From Pyrodictiaceae archaeon (lineage in GTDB: Archaea; Thermoproteota; Thermoprotei_A; Sulfolobales; Pyrodictiaceae): DNA of 14,454 nt. The notes under the pieces are model-generated. The model worked only from the letters and a program-made list of their open reading frames with translations, searched no databases and was not told the origin of the DNA. The DNA lies in assembly GCA_027046525.1 (NCBI GenBank), contig JALTYD010000114.1:1-14454 (forward strand), written 5' to 3'. The position numbers and the translations under genes were made by a program. This document shows positions 1 through 6,651 of this stretch, one piece after another; within the stretch, counting starts at the first letter, position 1, and each line of letters starts with the position of its first letter.

Positions 1-974
1 GCGATAGAGAGTCTTGAAGCCATATAGCCTCCATCTAGTGGTTCTATTCTGAGGCTACTGTACTCTCTTATGAAAGAAGCTACTGGTTCTGAGCTATTCT
101 GAGTCCATGGTGTGAGAGGATGCCATATTTCTATCATTTCTGCTTCATAAGAGCCTGGTAGAAATATTATTGTGAAATAGTTACCTATGTATCCACCATA
201 GTATATCTCGATCTTGTTTACTGGTTTGAATGTTTTTACTCTATGTAGTAGGTGTGTTGCAATTGTCTGATCTGTAGCAGTAATTGCCCATCTTGTTGGT
301 ACTAGTCTTCTACTTTTCAGCCTACCTAGTAGACCTAGAGATAGTGCTCTTATTATCGTGTACACGTCTAGTTTTGCACTATATAGCTCTATTATTGCTC
401 TCTGGCTAGATACATCATCATGTATTAGTTTTTCAAGCCTAGAGTTTATCGAAGGATTATTAGTTATCTTTACTCTACGTGCAGGTGCTGTTGGCCCGTA
501 TGGTGTTAATGTTCCATCGAATCTTAGAGTAGGTGTTGGTTTTCTCTCGAGAAGAGCCTCGCTATCTACAGGGGTTGTAGATACTGCTGCCAGAGATATC
601 TCAGACTCATATAACTTCCATGGATTATCTACTCTTGCTCTTAGGATAGAAGATAGTGTTCCTGCTCGTAGCTCTAAGATCCTCCGTAGTGGTAGCTTAT
701 CTCTGCTCCATCTAAGTGGGTGGTCGTAGATTGTTGCTTCTCCACCCATTACACCTGGTGGTACAATATAGAGGACAGGGATTCTAGGATAGTGTTTTTC
801 TCCGATGATTATACTGGGGGGAGTAGAGCCCTGTACATTAAGTGTACTAGGTATAGTTGATAGAGCTACTATTTGTGCTCTAAACTTAGCTAGAATAGGG
901 CAGGAGGAGAGACCGCATAGCTTTTTGTATCCTTTACACTGTGTACAGAGTTGTGCTGGTATTCTCCTACCCAT
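1..974 (-). CDS. nreA: DNA repair protein NreA (partial, C-terminus off left edge)
   Basis: The 324 visible residues match the archaeal Nre family, DNA-repair proteins reported to act with PCNA. The N-terminus carries the family's small zinc-binding knuckle, C10-x2-C13-x6-C20-x4-C25, ending in CGLSSCPIL. Further in are a GVMGGEATIYDHP stretch (about 74-86), LVPTRWAITATDQTI (224-238) and a GGYMASR stretch near the edge, all typical of the family. The ATG start is well fixed: an in-frame TAG lies two codons upstream. Family members usually run to about 380-440 residues, so the C-terminal part, where a PCNA-interacting tail would be, is missing. It follows the 101-aa gene on the same strand after 67 nt and is probably co-transcribed. 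No clear Shine-Dalgarno sequence is present apart from a GGGA about 11 nt upstream, inside one arm of an inverted repeat. Family assignment is confident; the biochemical role is taken from family knowledge. Confidence 0.88.
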   Translation of the reverse strand, partial: MGRRIPAQLCTQCKGYKKLCGLSSCPILAKFRAQIVALSTIPSTLNVQGSTPPSIIIGEKHYPRIPVLYIVPPGVMGGEATIYDHPLRWSRDKLPLRRILELRAGTLSSILRARVDNPWKLYESEISLAAVSTTPVDSEALLERKPTPTLRFDGTLTPYGPTAPARRVKITNNPSINSRLEKLIHDDVSSQRAIIELYSAKLDVYTIIRALSLGLLGRLKSRRLVPTRWAITATDQTIATHLLHRVKTFKPVNKIEIYYGGYIGNYFTIIFLPGSYEAEMIEIWHPLTPWTQNSSEPVASFIREYSSLRIEPLDGGYMASRLSI

Positions 975-983
975 ACTCTAGGC

Positions 984-1078
984 ATTCCCAGTATAGTCTT
1001 TGTAGTATGACCATGTAAATTGTTTGCTTAGCTATGCGATTCTATGGTGATATTGCTGTTGCACTATATACTGGGAAT
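984..1078 (-). repeat. 12-bp inverted repeat bridging the 101-aa gene and nreA leader
   Basis: ATTCCCAGTATA at 984-995 is perfectly complementary to TATACTGGGAAT at 1067-1078, with a 71-nt spacer. In the minus-strand mRNA the first arm lies in the last codons of the 101-aa gene and the second ends about 9 nt before the nreA ATG, covering the only Shine-Dalgarno-like GGGA. A hairpin with a large loop, or translational control of nreA, is possible but is inference. Confidence 0.5.
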
Positions 1079-1347
1079 CCACTGACTAGTGTAAATCCTA
1101 GTTTTTCTGCAATTTTAGTAGCTATTTCTTCTGCTATTTGGTCTAGATTTGTCTCGAGAGCTGGTATGTATATTTCTTCGTCGCCGAGTTTTACGAATGG
1201 CTCGAAATCTTCATCTAGTGCTGGTATTCTTACCACAGCTAGTGTAACTGGGATACCTTTCGATCTCACTTTCTCGACTATGTGTTTCGAGTTGGTTATA
1301 ATTCTGTAGCTCAGTGAGCCGAACCCTGCGAAAACAACTATCTCCAT
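1042..1347 (-). CDS. Conserved-looking small alpha/beta protein, 101 aa, unknown function
   Basis: I do not recognise a named family. The protein starts with a hydrophobic beta strand (MEIVVFAGFG), then alternates predicted helices and strands: helix at about 20-31, strand at 32-42 (IPVTLAVVRIP), strand at 55-62, helix at 65-83. The pattern recalls a thioredoxin-like or small Rossmann-like fold, but there is no Cys at all, so redox chemistry of the thioredoxin type is excluded. The ATG is preceded by AGGG about 12 nt upstream. It lies first in a probable two-gene unit with nreA and diverges from prf1 across a 141-nt promoter region. The opposite-strand reading frame here (1034-1309) lacks protein-like composition, so I treat it as a shadow. 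Confidence 0.7.
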   Translation of the reverse strand: MEIVVFAGFGSLSYRIITNSKHIVEKVRSKGIPVTLAVVRIPALDEDFEPFVKLGDEEIYIPALETNLDQIAEEIATKIAEKLGFTLVSGFPVYSATAISP

Positions 1348-1440
1348 AGTTCTGTAACCCTAACTGTTCTTTTCTATAGAAGAGAAGTGATAGATAATAG
1401 GAGGTGGTAATACAGTCTTATGAGAGCTATACTAGCAAAG

Positions 1441-1449
1441 CTATATATG
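1441..1449 (+). promoter_or_regulatory. TATA box for prf1
   Basis: CTATATATG lies about 40-48 nt before the GTG start of the release-factor gene. Transcription would begin near 1467, giving a leader of roughly 20 nt that contains GAGCTGGG as the ribosome site. Confidence 0.5.
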
Positions 1450-1488
1450 GTATCTACTACTAGATAGTGATGAGCTGGGTAGAATACT

Positions 1489-2607
1489 GTGCCAAGTAGT
1501 ATCGAGGAGAAGCTACAGGTAGATAAGCATACTCTGAGGAAGATAATAAGAGAGTTAAAGAAGTGGAAAGCACCAGCTACTATACTTCTAAGCTTATATA
1601 TACCGCCTGGTAGGCCTATTAGTGATGTTGCTTCTCTCTTACGGACAGAATATTCTATCACTGATAATATTAAACTCAAGAGGACTAGAGATGCTGTACA
1701 GAGAGCATTATCATCAGCAATGGAGAGATTATCGATGATCCAGAAAGTTCCACCAAATGGACTCGTTATATTCTGTGGAGAAAACCCTAGTACTAAAGAT
1801 TTTATATGCTTAATGTTTTCTCCCCCAGAACCTGTCCCAGTATTCTTCTATAGGACAGATAAGTGGTTTCATACAGAGTTTCTAGAGGATATGCTAGAGA
1901 GTGAAGAAACATATGGACTCGTTATTGTCGAGAGAGATCAAGCAACTATAGGTGTTCTGAAAGGCAATAGGATACAGATACTAGAAGAACTAGAAGGATA
2001 TGTACCTGGAAAACACCACAGAGGAGGTCAGAGCCAGAGGAGATTCGATAGACAGATTGAGCAGTTTGTGAGAGGATTTTACAAAGAAGTAGCTGATGCT
2101 ATGAATAAACACTTTCTACCTCTGATAGAGAAGAAAGTTCTAAAGGCAATTATACTTGGTGGTCCTGGATATGCAAAACAAGATTTTCTAGAAGAAGGTA
2201 GAGCCTTCCTAGATTACCGTGTCTATCAGAAGATCAACAGAGATCTGATAGATGTAGCATATCAGGGTGAGAATGGTCTTAGAGAACTTGCTGTGAAAGC
2301 TTCTGAGATTATAGAGAAGAATAGATACGCTGAACTTATAAAAGCAATAGAAGAATTCAAACTACATCTAGCTAAAGATGATGGACTAGTAGTCTACGGC
2401 GATAAAATGGTTAAAGAAGCACTGTCGATGGGTGCTCTCAAGATCTTAATCGTCGACGAAGAGAGAAATGATGTAGAAGAACTCATAGAAGAAGCTAAGA
2501 AATATGGTACAAGTGTACATCTACTACATGGAGATATACCTGAAGCTGAATGGATTAAGAAAACCTTTAAAGGACTAGTAGGAGTTCTTAGGTACAAGAT
2601 CTTCTAG
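1489..2607 (+). CDS. prf1: Peptide chain release factor aRF1
   Basis: This is the archaeal class I release factor, which reads all three stop codons in the ribosomal A site and triggers peptidyl-tRNA hydrolysis, in partnership with aEF1A and later ABCE1. At 372 aa it has the usual three-domain length. Domain 1 carries the codon-recognition loop as NIKL (60-63) followed by KRTR; the family motif is NIKS, so the fourth residue differs. The GGQ catalytic tripeptide is at 179-181, in HHRGGQSQRRF. The region around 104-111 (KDFICLMF) replaces the eukaryotic YxCxxxF element. Domain 3 (about 275-372) contains no Cys, so it lacks the zinc site seen in some euryarchaeal homologues. GTG is the chosen start, supported by the TATA box and the GAGCTGGG 8-15 nt upstream. 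It ends 11 nt from the convergent gene. Identification is very secure. Confidence 0.97.
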   Translation: MPSSIEEKLQVDKHTLRKIIRELKKWKAPATILLSLYIPPGRPISDVASLLRTEYSITDNIKLKRTRDAVQRALSSAMERLSMIQKVPPNGLVIFCGENPSTKDFICLMFSPPEPVPVFFYRTDKWFHTEFLEDMLESEETYGLVIVERDQATIGVLKGNRIQILEELEGYVPGKHHRGGQSQRRFDRQIEQFVRGFYKEVADAMNKHFLPLIEKKVLKAIILGGPGYAKQDFLEEGRAFLDYRVYQKINRDLIDVAYQGENGLRELAVKASEIIEKNRYAELIKAIEEFKLHLAKDDGLVVYGDKMVKEALSMGALKILIVDEERNDVEELIEEAKKYGTSVHLLHGDIPEAEWIKKTFKGLVGVLRYKIF

Positions 2608-2618
2608 CTCTAGAGAAT

Positions 2619-3014
2619 CTATGTGTATTTGTTAGCTTGTCTGTAGAAAGGACATGTCTTCCAGTAGTTCTCGCATAGTTTTATCTCGCTACGAGTGAGT
2701 AGTCTCTCTACGACACGACACTGTGCTAAGTAGCCTCCACCATAGTCGTGTATTTTGAAGTATGGACATTCTGACTTAGGTCTTGAAGCTATAACGTGTA
2801 TTGGTACATATGGCTTAAATTGTCTACCGAGAGCTGTCTCGAGAGTATATCCTGTTAAACTCCCTGTAGATGTACTCTGTGTCTCTACGTAGTAGCTACA
2901 AGACATATAGTCTGGTTCTTCGCCTAGACATCTCTGGCGACTAGTAACTGATGATGATGGTGATGATAACTTAGGTGATGTACAAAGTCCATTTCTATAG
3001 AGTGGACATGGCAT
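2619..3014 (-). CDS. Eight-cysteine protein with two CPxY-type Cys4 modules, 131 aa
   Basis: No named family is recognised. The eight Cys fall into two groups of four: C3, C11, C29, C39 and C83, C99, C114, C121. Each group starts with a CP-[LY]-[YF] element (CPLY, CPYF), and the groups end in CSYY and CPFY. A Ser/Thr-rich linker (13-25, 45-55) and a basic segment separate the pieces. Such spacing suits two structural zinc sites or a metal cluster; no other catalytic motif is visible. The 105-aa protein at 4650-4967 has a single module of the same kind. The ATG is preceded by GGTGAT, matching the archaeal anti-Shine-Dalgarno end, with good spacing. It is the last of three minus-strand genes and converges on prf1 with an 11-nt gap. 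It is real by composition and signal; the function is unknown. Confidence 0.75.
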   Translation of the reverse strand: MPCPLYRNGLCTSPKLSSPSSSVTSRQRCLGEEPDYMSCSYYVETQSTSTGSLTGYTLETALGRQFKPYVPIHVIASRPKSECPYFKIHDYGGGYLAQCRVVERLLTRSEIKLCENYWKTCPFYRQANKYT

Positions 3015-3036
3015 TGAGTATCACCTTAACCTACTA

Positions 3037-3059
3037 CTTAGTATATCCAGTATACTAGG
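3037..3059 (-). repeat. Dyad overlapping the TATA region of the eight-Cys gene
   Basis: TAGTATA and TATACTA form a perfect 7-bp stem around TCCAG, extendable by a T-G and a C-G pair to 9 bp. On the minus strand the dyad covers a TATA-like GATATACTAAG centred about 27 nt from the ATG. It could be an operator dyad or simply a symmetric promoter core. Confidence 0.4.
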
Positions 3060-3091
3060 TAATTAGGAGTTGGGCCCGCCTTAGAAGTATC

Positions 3092-3562
3092 TTAGGTTTT
3101 ACTCTCTAGCTGTAGTATTATCTTCTCTAATTCGCTAAGTTTCTCTCGTAGTTTTTTCTCATTGATGCATCTATCTAGCTCAGTTCTTAGTTTCGATACT
3201 TCGTATTCAAGTATTCTAACTTTATCACTAAGTGATATTGCTTCATCTAGGATTCTGTCTATTTCGATATTTATGTTTGCTAGTATCTCTTCTATAGCTG
3301 TTGCTAGTAATCTGTATCTTTCTAGATAGTTCTCTGAGGCTTCTTCGGGTATCTGAAGTATATCTAAGATTTCTCGAGCTGTTCTATTCTGTTTCCAGAG
3401 TATAGATACTAGTGTGGCTCCTACCAGGTCTTCGACGAGTGTTTTACTATCTACTAGGTATCGGTCTATTTGTCTACGTATATCGTCTCTAGTTAGATAT
3501 AGTAGTAGTATTTTCAGCACTAGTCTAATGAGTTCCATAAACTCTATTCTAGGTCTACTCAT
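3092..3562 (-). CDS. Coiled-coil protein, 156 aa, unknown function
   Basis: No family is recognised. The protein is predicted almost wholly helical. Residues 9-24 form a hydrophobic helix (MELIRLVLKILLLYL), too interrupted by charge to be an obvious membrane anchor. Residues 40-58 form another amphipathic helix, and 85-153 carry heptad-like spacing of Leu/Ile/Val with many Glu, Arg and Lys, best read as a coiled coil. A single Cys (132) is present. The ATG start has GTGAT a few bases upstream. An in-frame ATG at codon 9 is a possible alternative start but has no ribosome site. It lies between the winged-helix gene and the eight-Cys gene on the same strand with gaps of 85 and 77 nt. A structural or adaptor role is the only reasonable guess. 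Confidence 0.7.
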   Translation of the reverse strand: MSRPRIEFMELIRLVLKILLLYLTRDDIRRQIDRYLVDSKTLVEDLVGATLVSILWKQNRTAREILDILQIPEEASENYLERYRLLATAIEEILANINIEIDRILDEAISLSDKVRILEYEVSKLRTELDRCINEKKLREKLSELEKIILQLESKT

Positions 3563-3647
3563 AGTATCACTTAGATCTTATGGCTGAGGAGAGAATAAGA
3601 GAAGAGAGGAAGCATCTGGTTAAGAAGAGTTCTGTATTGATTCTGTA

Positions 3648-3965
3648 CTAAAAATACGATTGGTATGCTCTATACCGTCCTTCTTCGTCACTACTAACTT
3701 TTCCTTCTTCTGCTAGTTTATTTAGAGCATATCTAATTTTATCTTCGCTTGCTAGCCCGGATAGTATAGAGTGTATCTCGCGTACTGTCATTGGTTTTTC
3801 ACTAATTAGATTCAGAATGATGCTCTTGAGCTGGTCTTCATTTGGTGCTACTACGACTACTACTTCCTCATCTTCGTATATTTTACTCAGAGTTATTTTT
3901 TCATCAAAAACATATACGCTACTCTCAGGATTTGAACCTATCTCTCTATTGTTGGCGTTCTTCAA
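3648..3965 (-). CDS. Winged helix-turn-helix DNA-binding protein, 105 aa
   Basis: Residues 44-103 have the pattern of a winged helix domain: a first helix (DQLKSIILNLISEKP), TVREIHSILSG as the second helix, then SEDKIRYALNKLAEEGKV as the recognition helix, followed by a short beta wing (GRYRAY). This resembles ArsR/MarR-like archaeal regulators in general, but I cannot place it in one family. The N-terminal 40 residues contain a strand VYVFDEKITL and a run of Val (35-39). TTG is the start: an in-frame stop is three codons upstream and no other start lies between. A TATA box at 4001-4010 puts the transcript start near 3978, so the leader is very short. It may regulate itself or the two genes downstream, which is inference from position only. 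Confidence 0.75.
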   Translation of the reverse strand: MKNANNREIGSNPESSVYVFDEKITLSKIYEDEEVVVVVAPNEDQLKSIILNLISEKPMTVREIHSILSGLASEDKIRYALNKLAEEGKVSSDEEGRYRAYQSYF

Positions 3966-4000
3966 CTTTTTCTACCACTTTTAGAAAATCACTAAACACT

Positions 4001-4010
4001 CTTATATAAA
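4001..4010 (-). promoter_or_regulatory. TATA box for the winged-helix gene
   Basis: On the minus strand this reads TTTATATAAG, a near-ideal archaeal TATA box, about 36-45 nt before the TTG start at 3965. Confidence 0.6.
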
Positions 4011-4090
4011 ATGTTTAATAATCTATAAATAGAAGTGCATTACTATTAGGAGGACGTATTACTTAGCCAAATAGTGATAACAGGTTTTAC

Positions 4091-4105
4091 TCCTAGTATA
4101 TAGGA
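4091..4105 (+). promoter_or_regulatory. TATA box inside a short dyad, promoter of the 132-aa gene
   Basis: TCCTA and TAGGA flank GTATA symmetrically. The A/T core is centred about 25 nt before the TTG start at 4124, so the transcript would start at or very near the codon. AGGGG at 4111-4115 would then be upstream of the transcript, or would serve as ribosome site if transcription starts earlier. Confidence 0.4.
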
Positions 4106-4123
4106 ACAGTAGGGGTTCTAGTT

Positions 4124-4522
4124 TTGAGATATAGTAGTGCTGAAGAGAAGCTGAGAATTCTAGCTCTCTGTGGGATAGTCGATAATGTTAGAGAAAAAAT
4201 AACAGCATATAGTAGCCAGTATAATAGAACTTATGTCTCTCTTAGGGATAGTAGTAGTGTATACGATGAAAATCTAATACATAGACTCAAGCTATTGATT
4301 GACTCTCTAGAGTACGCATATAGGATTATTAGTATTCTTAGTACAAATCTATGCAGAGATGAGCCTTTGTGGGCCGAAGTTATTAGAGCTTATCATATAC
4401 TTGACAAAGAGTACAATATGATCGTGGGTGTAGATCCCAATAAGCCTCTTCCAGCAAAGATTAGAGAAGGACTGTATGAGGTTTATTCTGGACTGCGTAG
4501 TATTGTAGAGTCATCGGCCTAA
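4124..4522 (+). CDS. Helical protein of unknown function, 132 aa
   Basis: No family is recognised. The sequence suggests a helical bundle: helices at about 6-31, 49-74 (IHRLKLLIDSLEYAYRIIS), 79-98 and 112-130. The loop VDPNKPLP (103-110) precedes the last helix. Two isolated Cys (16, 77) are not arranged as a metal site. TTG is the start, placed by the nearby TATA core and an AGGGG 8-12 nt upstream. It is transcribed divergently from the winged-helix gene across a 158-nt region with TATA boxes facing both ways, and converges on the Cys4 gene at 4650. The composition is protein-like (acidic and basic residues balanced, good codon pattern), so I take it as real. Confidence 0.68.
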   Translation: MRYSSAEEKLRILALCGIVDNVREKITAYSSQYNRTYVSLRDSSSVYDENLIHRLKLLIDSLEYAYRIISILSTNLCRDEPLWAEVIRAYHILDKEYNMIVGVDPNKPLPAKIREGLYEVYSGLRSIVESSA

Positions 4523-4613
4523 AGCTTCGTCACTACTCAGTAGAGGCCTTTACTATATCATCCCCATAAACAAGAATAGGTGGAGTAGATTCTTTAAAAA
4601 CTGTGTCTAAGTG

Positions 4614-4633
4614 CTCTATAGATCTATATAGAG
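4614..4633. repeat. 7-bp hairpin between convergent genes
   Basis: CTCTATA and TATAGAG flank a 6-nt loop in the 127-nt convergent intergenic stretch 4523-4649. No T-run follows on either side, so a terminator role is not supported. Nothing else stands out in this stretch. Confidence 0.35.
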
Positions 4634-4649
4634 TATAAGTGTAGAGAGT

Positions 4650-4967
4650 TTATACTGCAAGTGTTAGATCTAGGAAGTCCATTGGTAATGGTCCTCCTCT
4701 ACTCTTTAGTTCATCGTATTTTCTAGAAAGCCAGTCTACGAATACAGGGCATCCATCGAACCGGCCATCTCGTTCACACTTACCGCCTAGTAGTATGAAG
4801 CACTTTGTCGTCCTCTTGTCATAGTAGGGACACATTTTATGGTATTGTTTTGCGCTACGCATCATTCTGTTTATCCATCTATTCTTCGGATCTTTTCTCT
4901 CTTTTTCTTCTGTTTGTTTGAGTATTTTCTCGAGCTCTTCGTTGGATAGTTTTGAAGAACCTGACAT
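4650..4967 (-). CDS. Small Cys4 (CPYY...CPVF) protein, 105 aa
   Basis: No named family is recognised. A charged N-terminal helix (5-41, rich in Glu, Lys and Arg) is followed by a compact four-Cys module: C46-P-Y-Y, C56, C64, C73-P-V-F, with spacings of 9, 7 and 8 residues between Cys. This is close in style to both modules of the 131-aa protein at 2619-3014. A structural zinc site is the likeliest reading; an iron-sulfur cluster is possible. The C-terminus is short and partly hydrophobic (PMDFLDLTLAV). The start ATG has a strong GAGGTGAAG 5-13 nt upstream. It is divergent from the GGR-like gene and convergent with the 132-aa gene, so it is probably monocistronic. Real gene, unknown role. Confidence 0.78.
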   Translation of the reverse strand: MSGSSKLSNEELEKILKQTEEKERKDPKNRWINRMMRSAKQYHKMCPYYDKRTTKCFILLGGKCERDGRFDGCPVFVDWLSRKYDELKSRGGPLPMDFLDLTLAV

Positions 4968-4999
4968 TATTCTTCACCTCTTAGAAATTTGTTTTGTTT

Positions 5000-5012
5000 G
5001 AATACAGTATTC
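5000..5012. promoter_or_regulatory. Perfect 13-nt palindrome in divergent promoter region
   Basis: GAATACAGTATTC is an exact odd-length palindrome, 33 nt before the Cys4 gene ATG and 85 nt before the GGR-like gene. A dimeric regulator site is possible, but chance cannot be excluded for this length in A/T-rich DNA. Confidence 0.3.
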
Positions 5013-5096
5013 CTTGATGTATTTTTAGCTAGTCTAACCTAAATATATTATTCCTTACCTCCTTAATAGTATCTAAAAAGAAGACTACATATAGGG

Positions 5097-6140
5097 ATGG
5101 TGCTTCGAGTGAAAATAGCTGTTGTAGGAGCTGGTGTTGCAGGCAGTACACTTTGTTTTCTATTAGGTAGATATGGTTATAGAGTAGATATCTATGATAT
5201 AACAGATAGATATACTAAACCATGTGGGGAAGTTTTCCCTACTAAAACAATGGATATTATTTCGAAGAGTAAACTACCTAGGCCAGAATTAGTTGGTAGG
5301 ATTAATTCCTTCCAATTCTATATAGATAGAGGAAGTAGAATAGAATTAGTCAAGAGCTTCTACAGTAAGAAAACAGTATGGTATTCTATAAATAAATCAG
5401 CGTGGATAGATAGTCTCAGAGAAGAGTGTTATATGTTACAGACTAAGCCAATAGGTAATCCTAGTAAGCTATACAACAACGGTTATAGCTTGGTTATAGA
5501 TGCAAGAGGTCCTTTTTCCTCAATAGGTACTAAGATTGTTGTTTGGAGAGCATATGTAAAACCTTTCATAGATAGTGCTATTTTTGTCTTCAAAAATAAG
5601 ATGCTGGGTTTTATTTGGGCTTTTCCCCATGGTGATGTAATGAATATAGGAGGTGGTTTTGTAGGGATTAATGATCCCAAGAAGTACACAGTCAGTGTCT
5701 TAGAGAAAATTCTAGGAGAACTGAATATGAGTATTAGAGATGAAAAATACTCAATAATAACTGTCTCCCCAAAGATAGAGTTGTTGAGAAATAGAGTTGT
5801 AAATGTAGGTGAAGCTGCAGGGCTTATTATGTCTCTAGGAGGTGAAGGTATTAGACCTGCAGTACTATCTGCTATTAGTCTATATGATAGTCTCGAAGAA
5901 GCACTACCAGTAGTGGATCGTGGAGGTAGTTTTGAAGAAGCTTTTTGGAGTTATGCTCGAAGTCTAGGAAGTCTCATAAGAGAAGTTAAGACACATAATA
6001 CTTTGTATCGTTTAGCTAGTCTTTGGGGTGGAAAGTTTATAGAAAAACTTCTCAGGAGAATGAGTAGTAGTTTTATTGAAGAATGGCTAGAGGGTAATTT
6101 AAGCAGTGTAGTAAAGAGTCTAAAACTGTTTTTTAAGTAG
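5097..6140 (+). CDS. FAD-dependent geranylgeranyl reductase-family protein, 347 aa
   Basis: The fold is that of GGR-type flavoproteins, which in archaea saturate the isoprenoid chains of membrane lipids or quinones. The Rossmann FAD site GAGVAGS is at 11-17, followed by the acidic end of the second strand (VDIYD, 30-34). The family PCGE motif is at 42-45, FIWAFPHGD is at 172-180 followed by GGG, and the second FAD motif VGEAAG is at 237-242 with GGEGI (248-252). The C-terminal third is helical. At 347 aa it is shorter than the usual 390-450; the region between the first dinucleotide motif and VIDARGPFS (133-141) is notably compact. The ATG at 5097 is chosen, but the in-frame GTG at 5109, giving the common KIAVVGAG N-terminus and better spaced from GGATGGTG, is a good alternative. 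The exact substrate cannot be told. It ends 4 nt from the convergent 137-aa gene. Confidence 0.85.
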   Translation: MVLRVKIAVVGAGVAGSTLCFLLGRYGYRVDIYDITDRYTKPCGEVFPTKTMDIISKSKLPRPELVGRINSFQFYIDRGSRIELVKSFYSKKTVWYSINKSAWIDSLREECYMLQTKPIGNPSKLYNNGYSLVIDARGPFSSIGTKIVVWRAYVKPFIDSAIFVFKNKMLGFIWAFPHGDVMNIGGGFVGINDPKKYTVSVLEKILGELNMSIRDEKYSIITVSPKIELLRNRVVNVGEAAGLIMSLGGEGIRPAVLSAISLYDSLEEALPVVDRGGSFEEAFWSYARSLGSLIREVKTHNTLYRLASLWGGKFIEKLLRRMSSSFIEEWLEGNLSSVVKSLKLFFK

Positions 6141-6144
6141 AGTT

Positions 6145-6558
6145 TCAAGTACTTGTTAGGGGCGGGTTTTTCTGTTCTTCTTTACTAAATTCTTCTAGCA
6201 TTTTGTGTTTTAATTCTCTGAGTTCGTTTATTTTCTTAGATAGTATAGCTACTAGGTCTTCATAGTCTCTGTATGCTTGTATTGCTCCCTCTAATATCTT
6301 TATCATTACATCAACTGCAGCAGGAGTCTGGCTACTTTTTATTACTGCTAGTAGATCGTTGAAATCTCTGCTTTCTAGGAATTTTGATAGATTTCTTATA
6401 TCTCCTCCGTAGGCATCGAATCTATACTTATCTTCTGCTCTTCCTAGGACTCTCTTAATGTCTTCGATGACTTGTGGAGGGATGTTTGAGGAAGCTAATT
6501 CTCTGTTTACAATATGTCTAAGGAAGTCTACTTTTTTCTCATACATTAGTGATGACAT
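6145..6558 (-). CDS. Helical protein of unknown function, 137 aa
   Basis: No family is recognised. The sequence appears all helical: roughly 5-20, 28-40, 53-74, 79-103 and a charged C-terminal helix at 104-130 (KINELRELKHKMLEEFSKEEQ). There are no Cys, no His motif and no membrane segment. The helical part near 61-95 (DFNDLLAVIKSS, then MIKILEGAIQAYRDYEDLVAIL) could form a bundle or coiled-coil interface. The ATG at 6558 has a G-run (GGGGGC) about 12 nt upstream; a second in-frame ATG at codon 5 is possible. The stop is 4 nt from the stop of the convergent GGR-like gene. Upstream is a 175-nt divergent region shared with the adenosine-specific kinase gene. Confidence 0.68.
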   Translation of the reverse strand: MSSLMYEKKVDFLRHIVNRELASSNIPPQVIEDIKRVLGRAEDKYRFDAYGGDIRNLSKFLESRDFNDLLAVIKSSQTPAAVDVMIKILEGAIQAYRDYEDLVAILSKKINELRELKHKMLEEFSKEEQKNPPLTST

Positions 6559-6651
6559 CTGTTCTTTGCCCCCGGTGTGAGCCGTTTTGATAGTTTTACT
6601 GAGGGGCCTTAATTACTGATTCGTTAAAATGTTCACGTAGTAGCATCGAGT

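Noticed and set aside
358..729. Plus-strand open frame of 123 codons
   Set aside because: It lies antisense inside nreA, whose protein matches a known family; composition is Ser/Leu-rich as expected of a shadow frame.
1034..1309. Plus-strand open frame of 91 codons
   Set aside because: Antisense to the 101-aa minus-strand gene, which has balanced charged residues, clear strand/helix pattern and a ribosome site; the plus frame is Ser-rich and lacks a ribosome site.
1467..1490. Second C/D-box sRNA suggested by a perfect GTGATGA
   Set aside because: No CTGA D box follows at guide distance (only CTGT) and there is no second box pair; GTGAT more likely reflects anti-Shine-Dalgarno complementarity in the prf1 leader.
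1374..1679. Minus-strand open frame across the prf1 promoter and 5' end
   Set aside because: It overlaps secure prf1 coding sequence and its promoter, and is made of hydrophobic shadow codons.
3580..3651. Plus-strand mini frame of 23 residues (MAEERIREERK...)
   Set aside because: No ribosome site, antisense orientation to flanking genes, and a purine-rich stretch can give such a peptide by chance.
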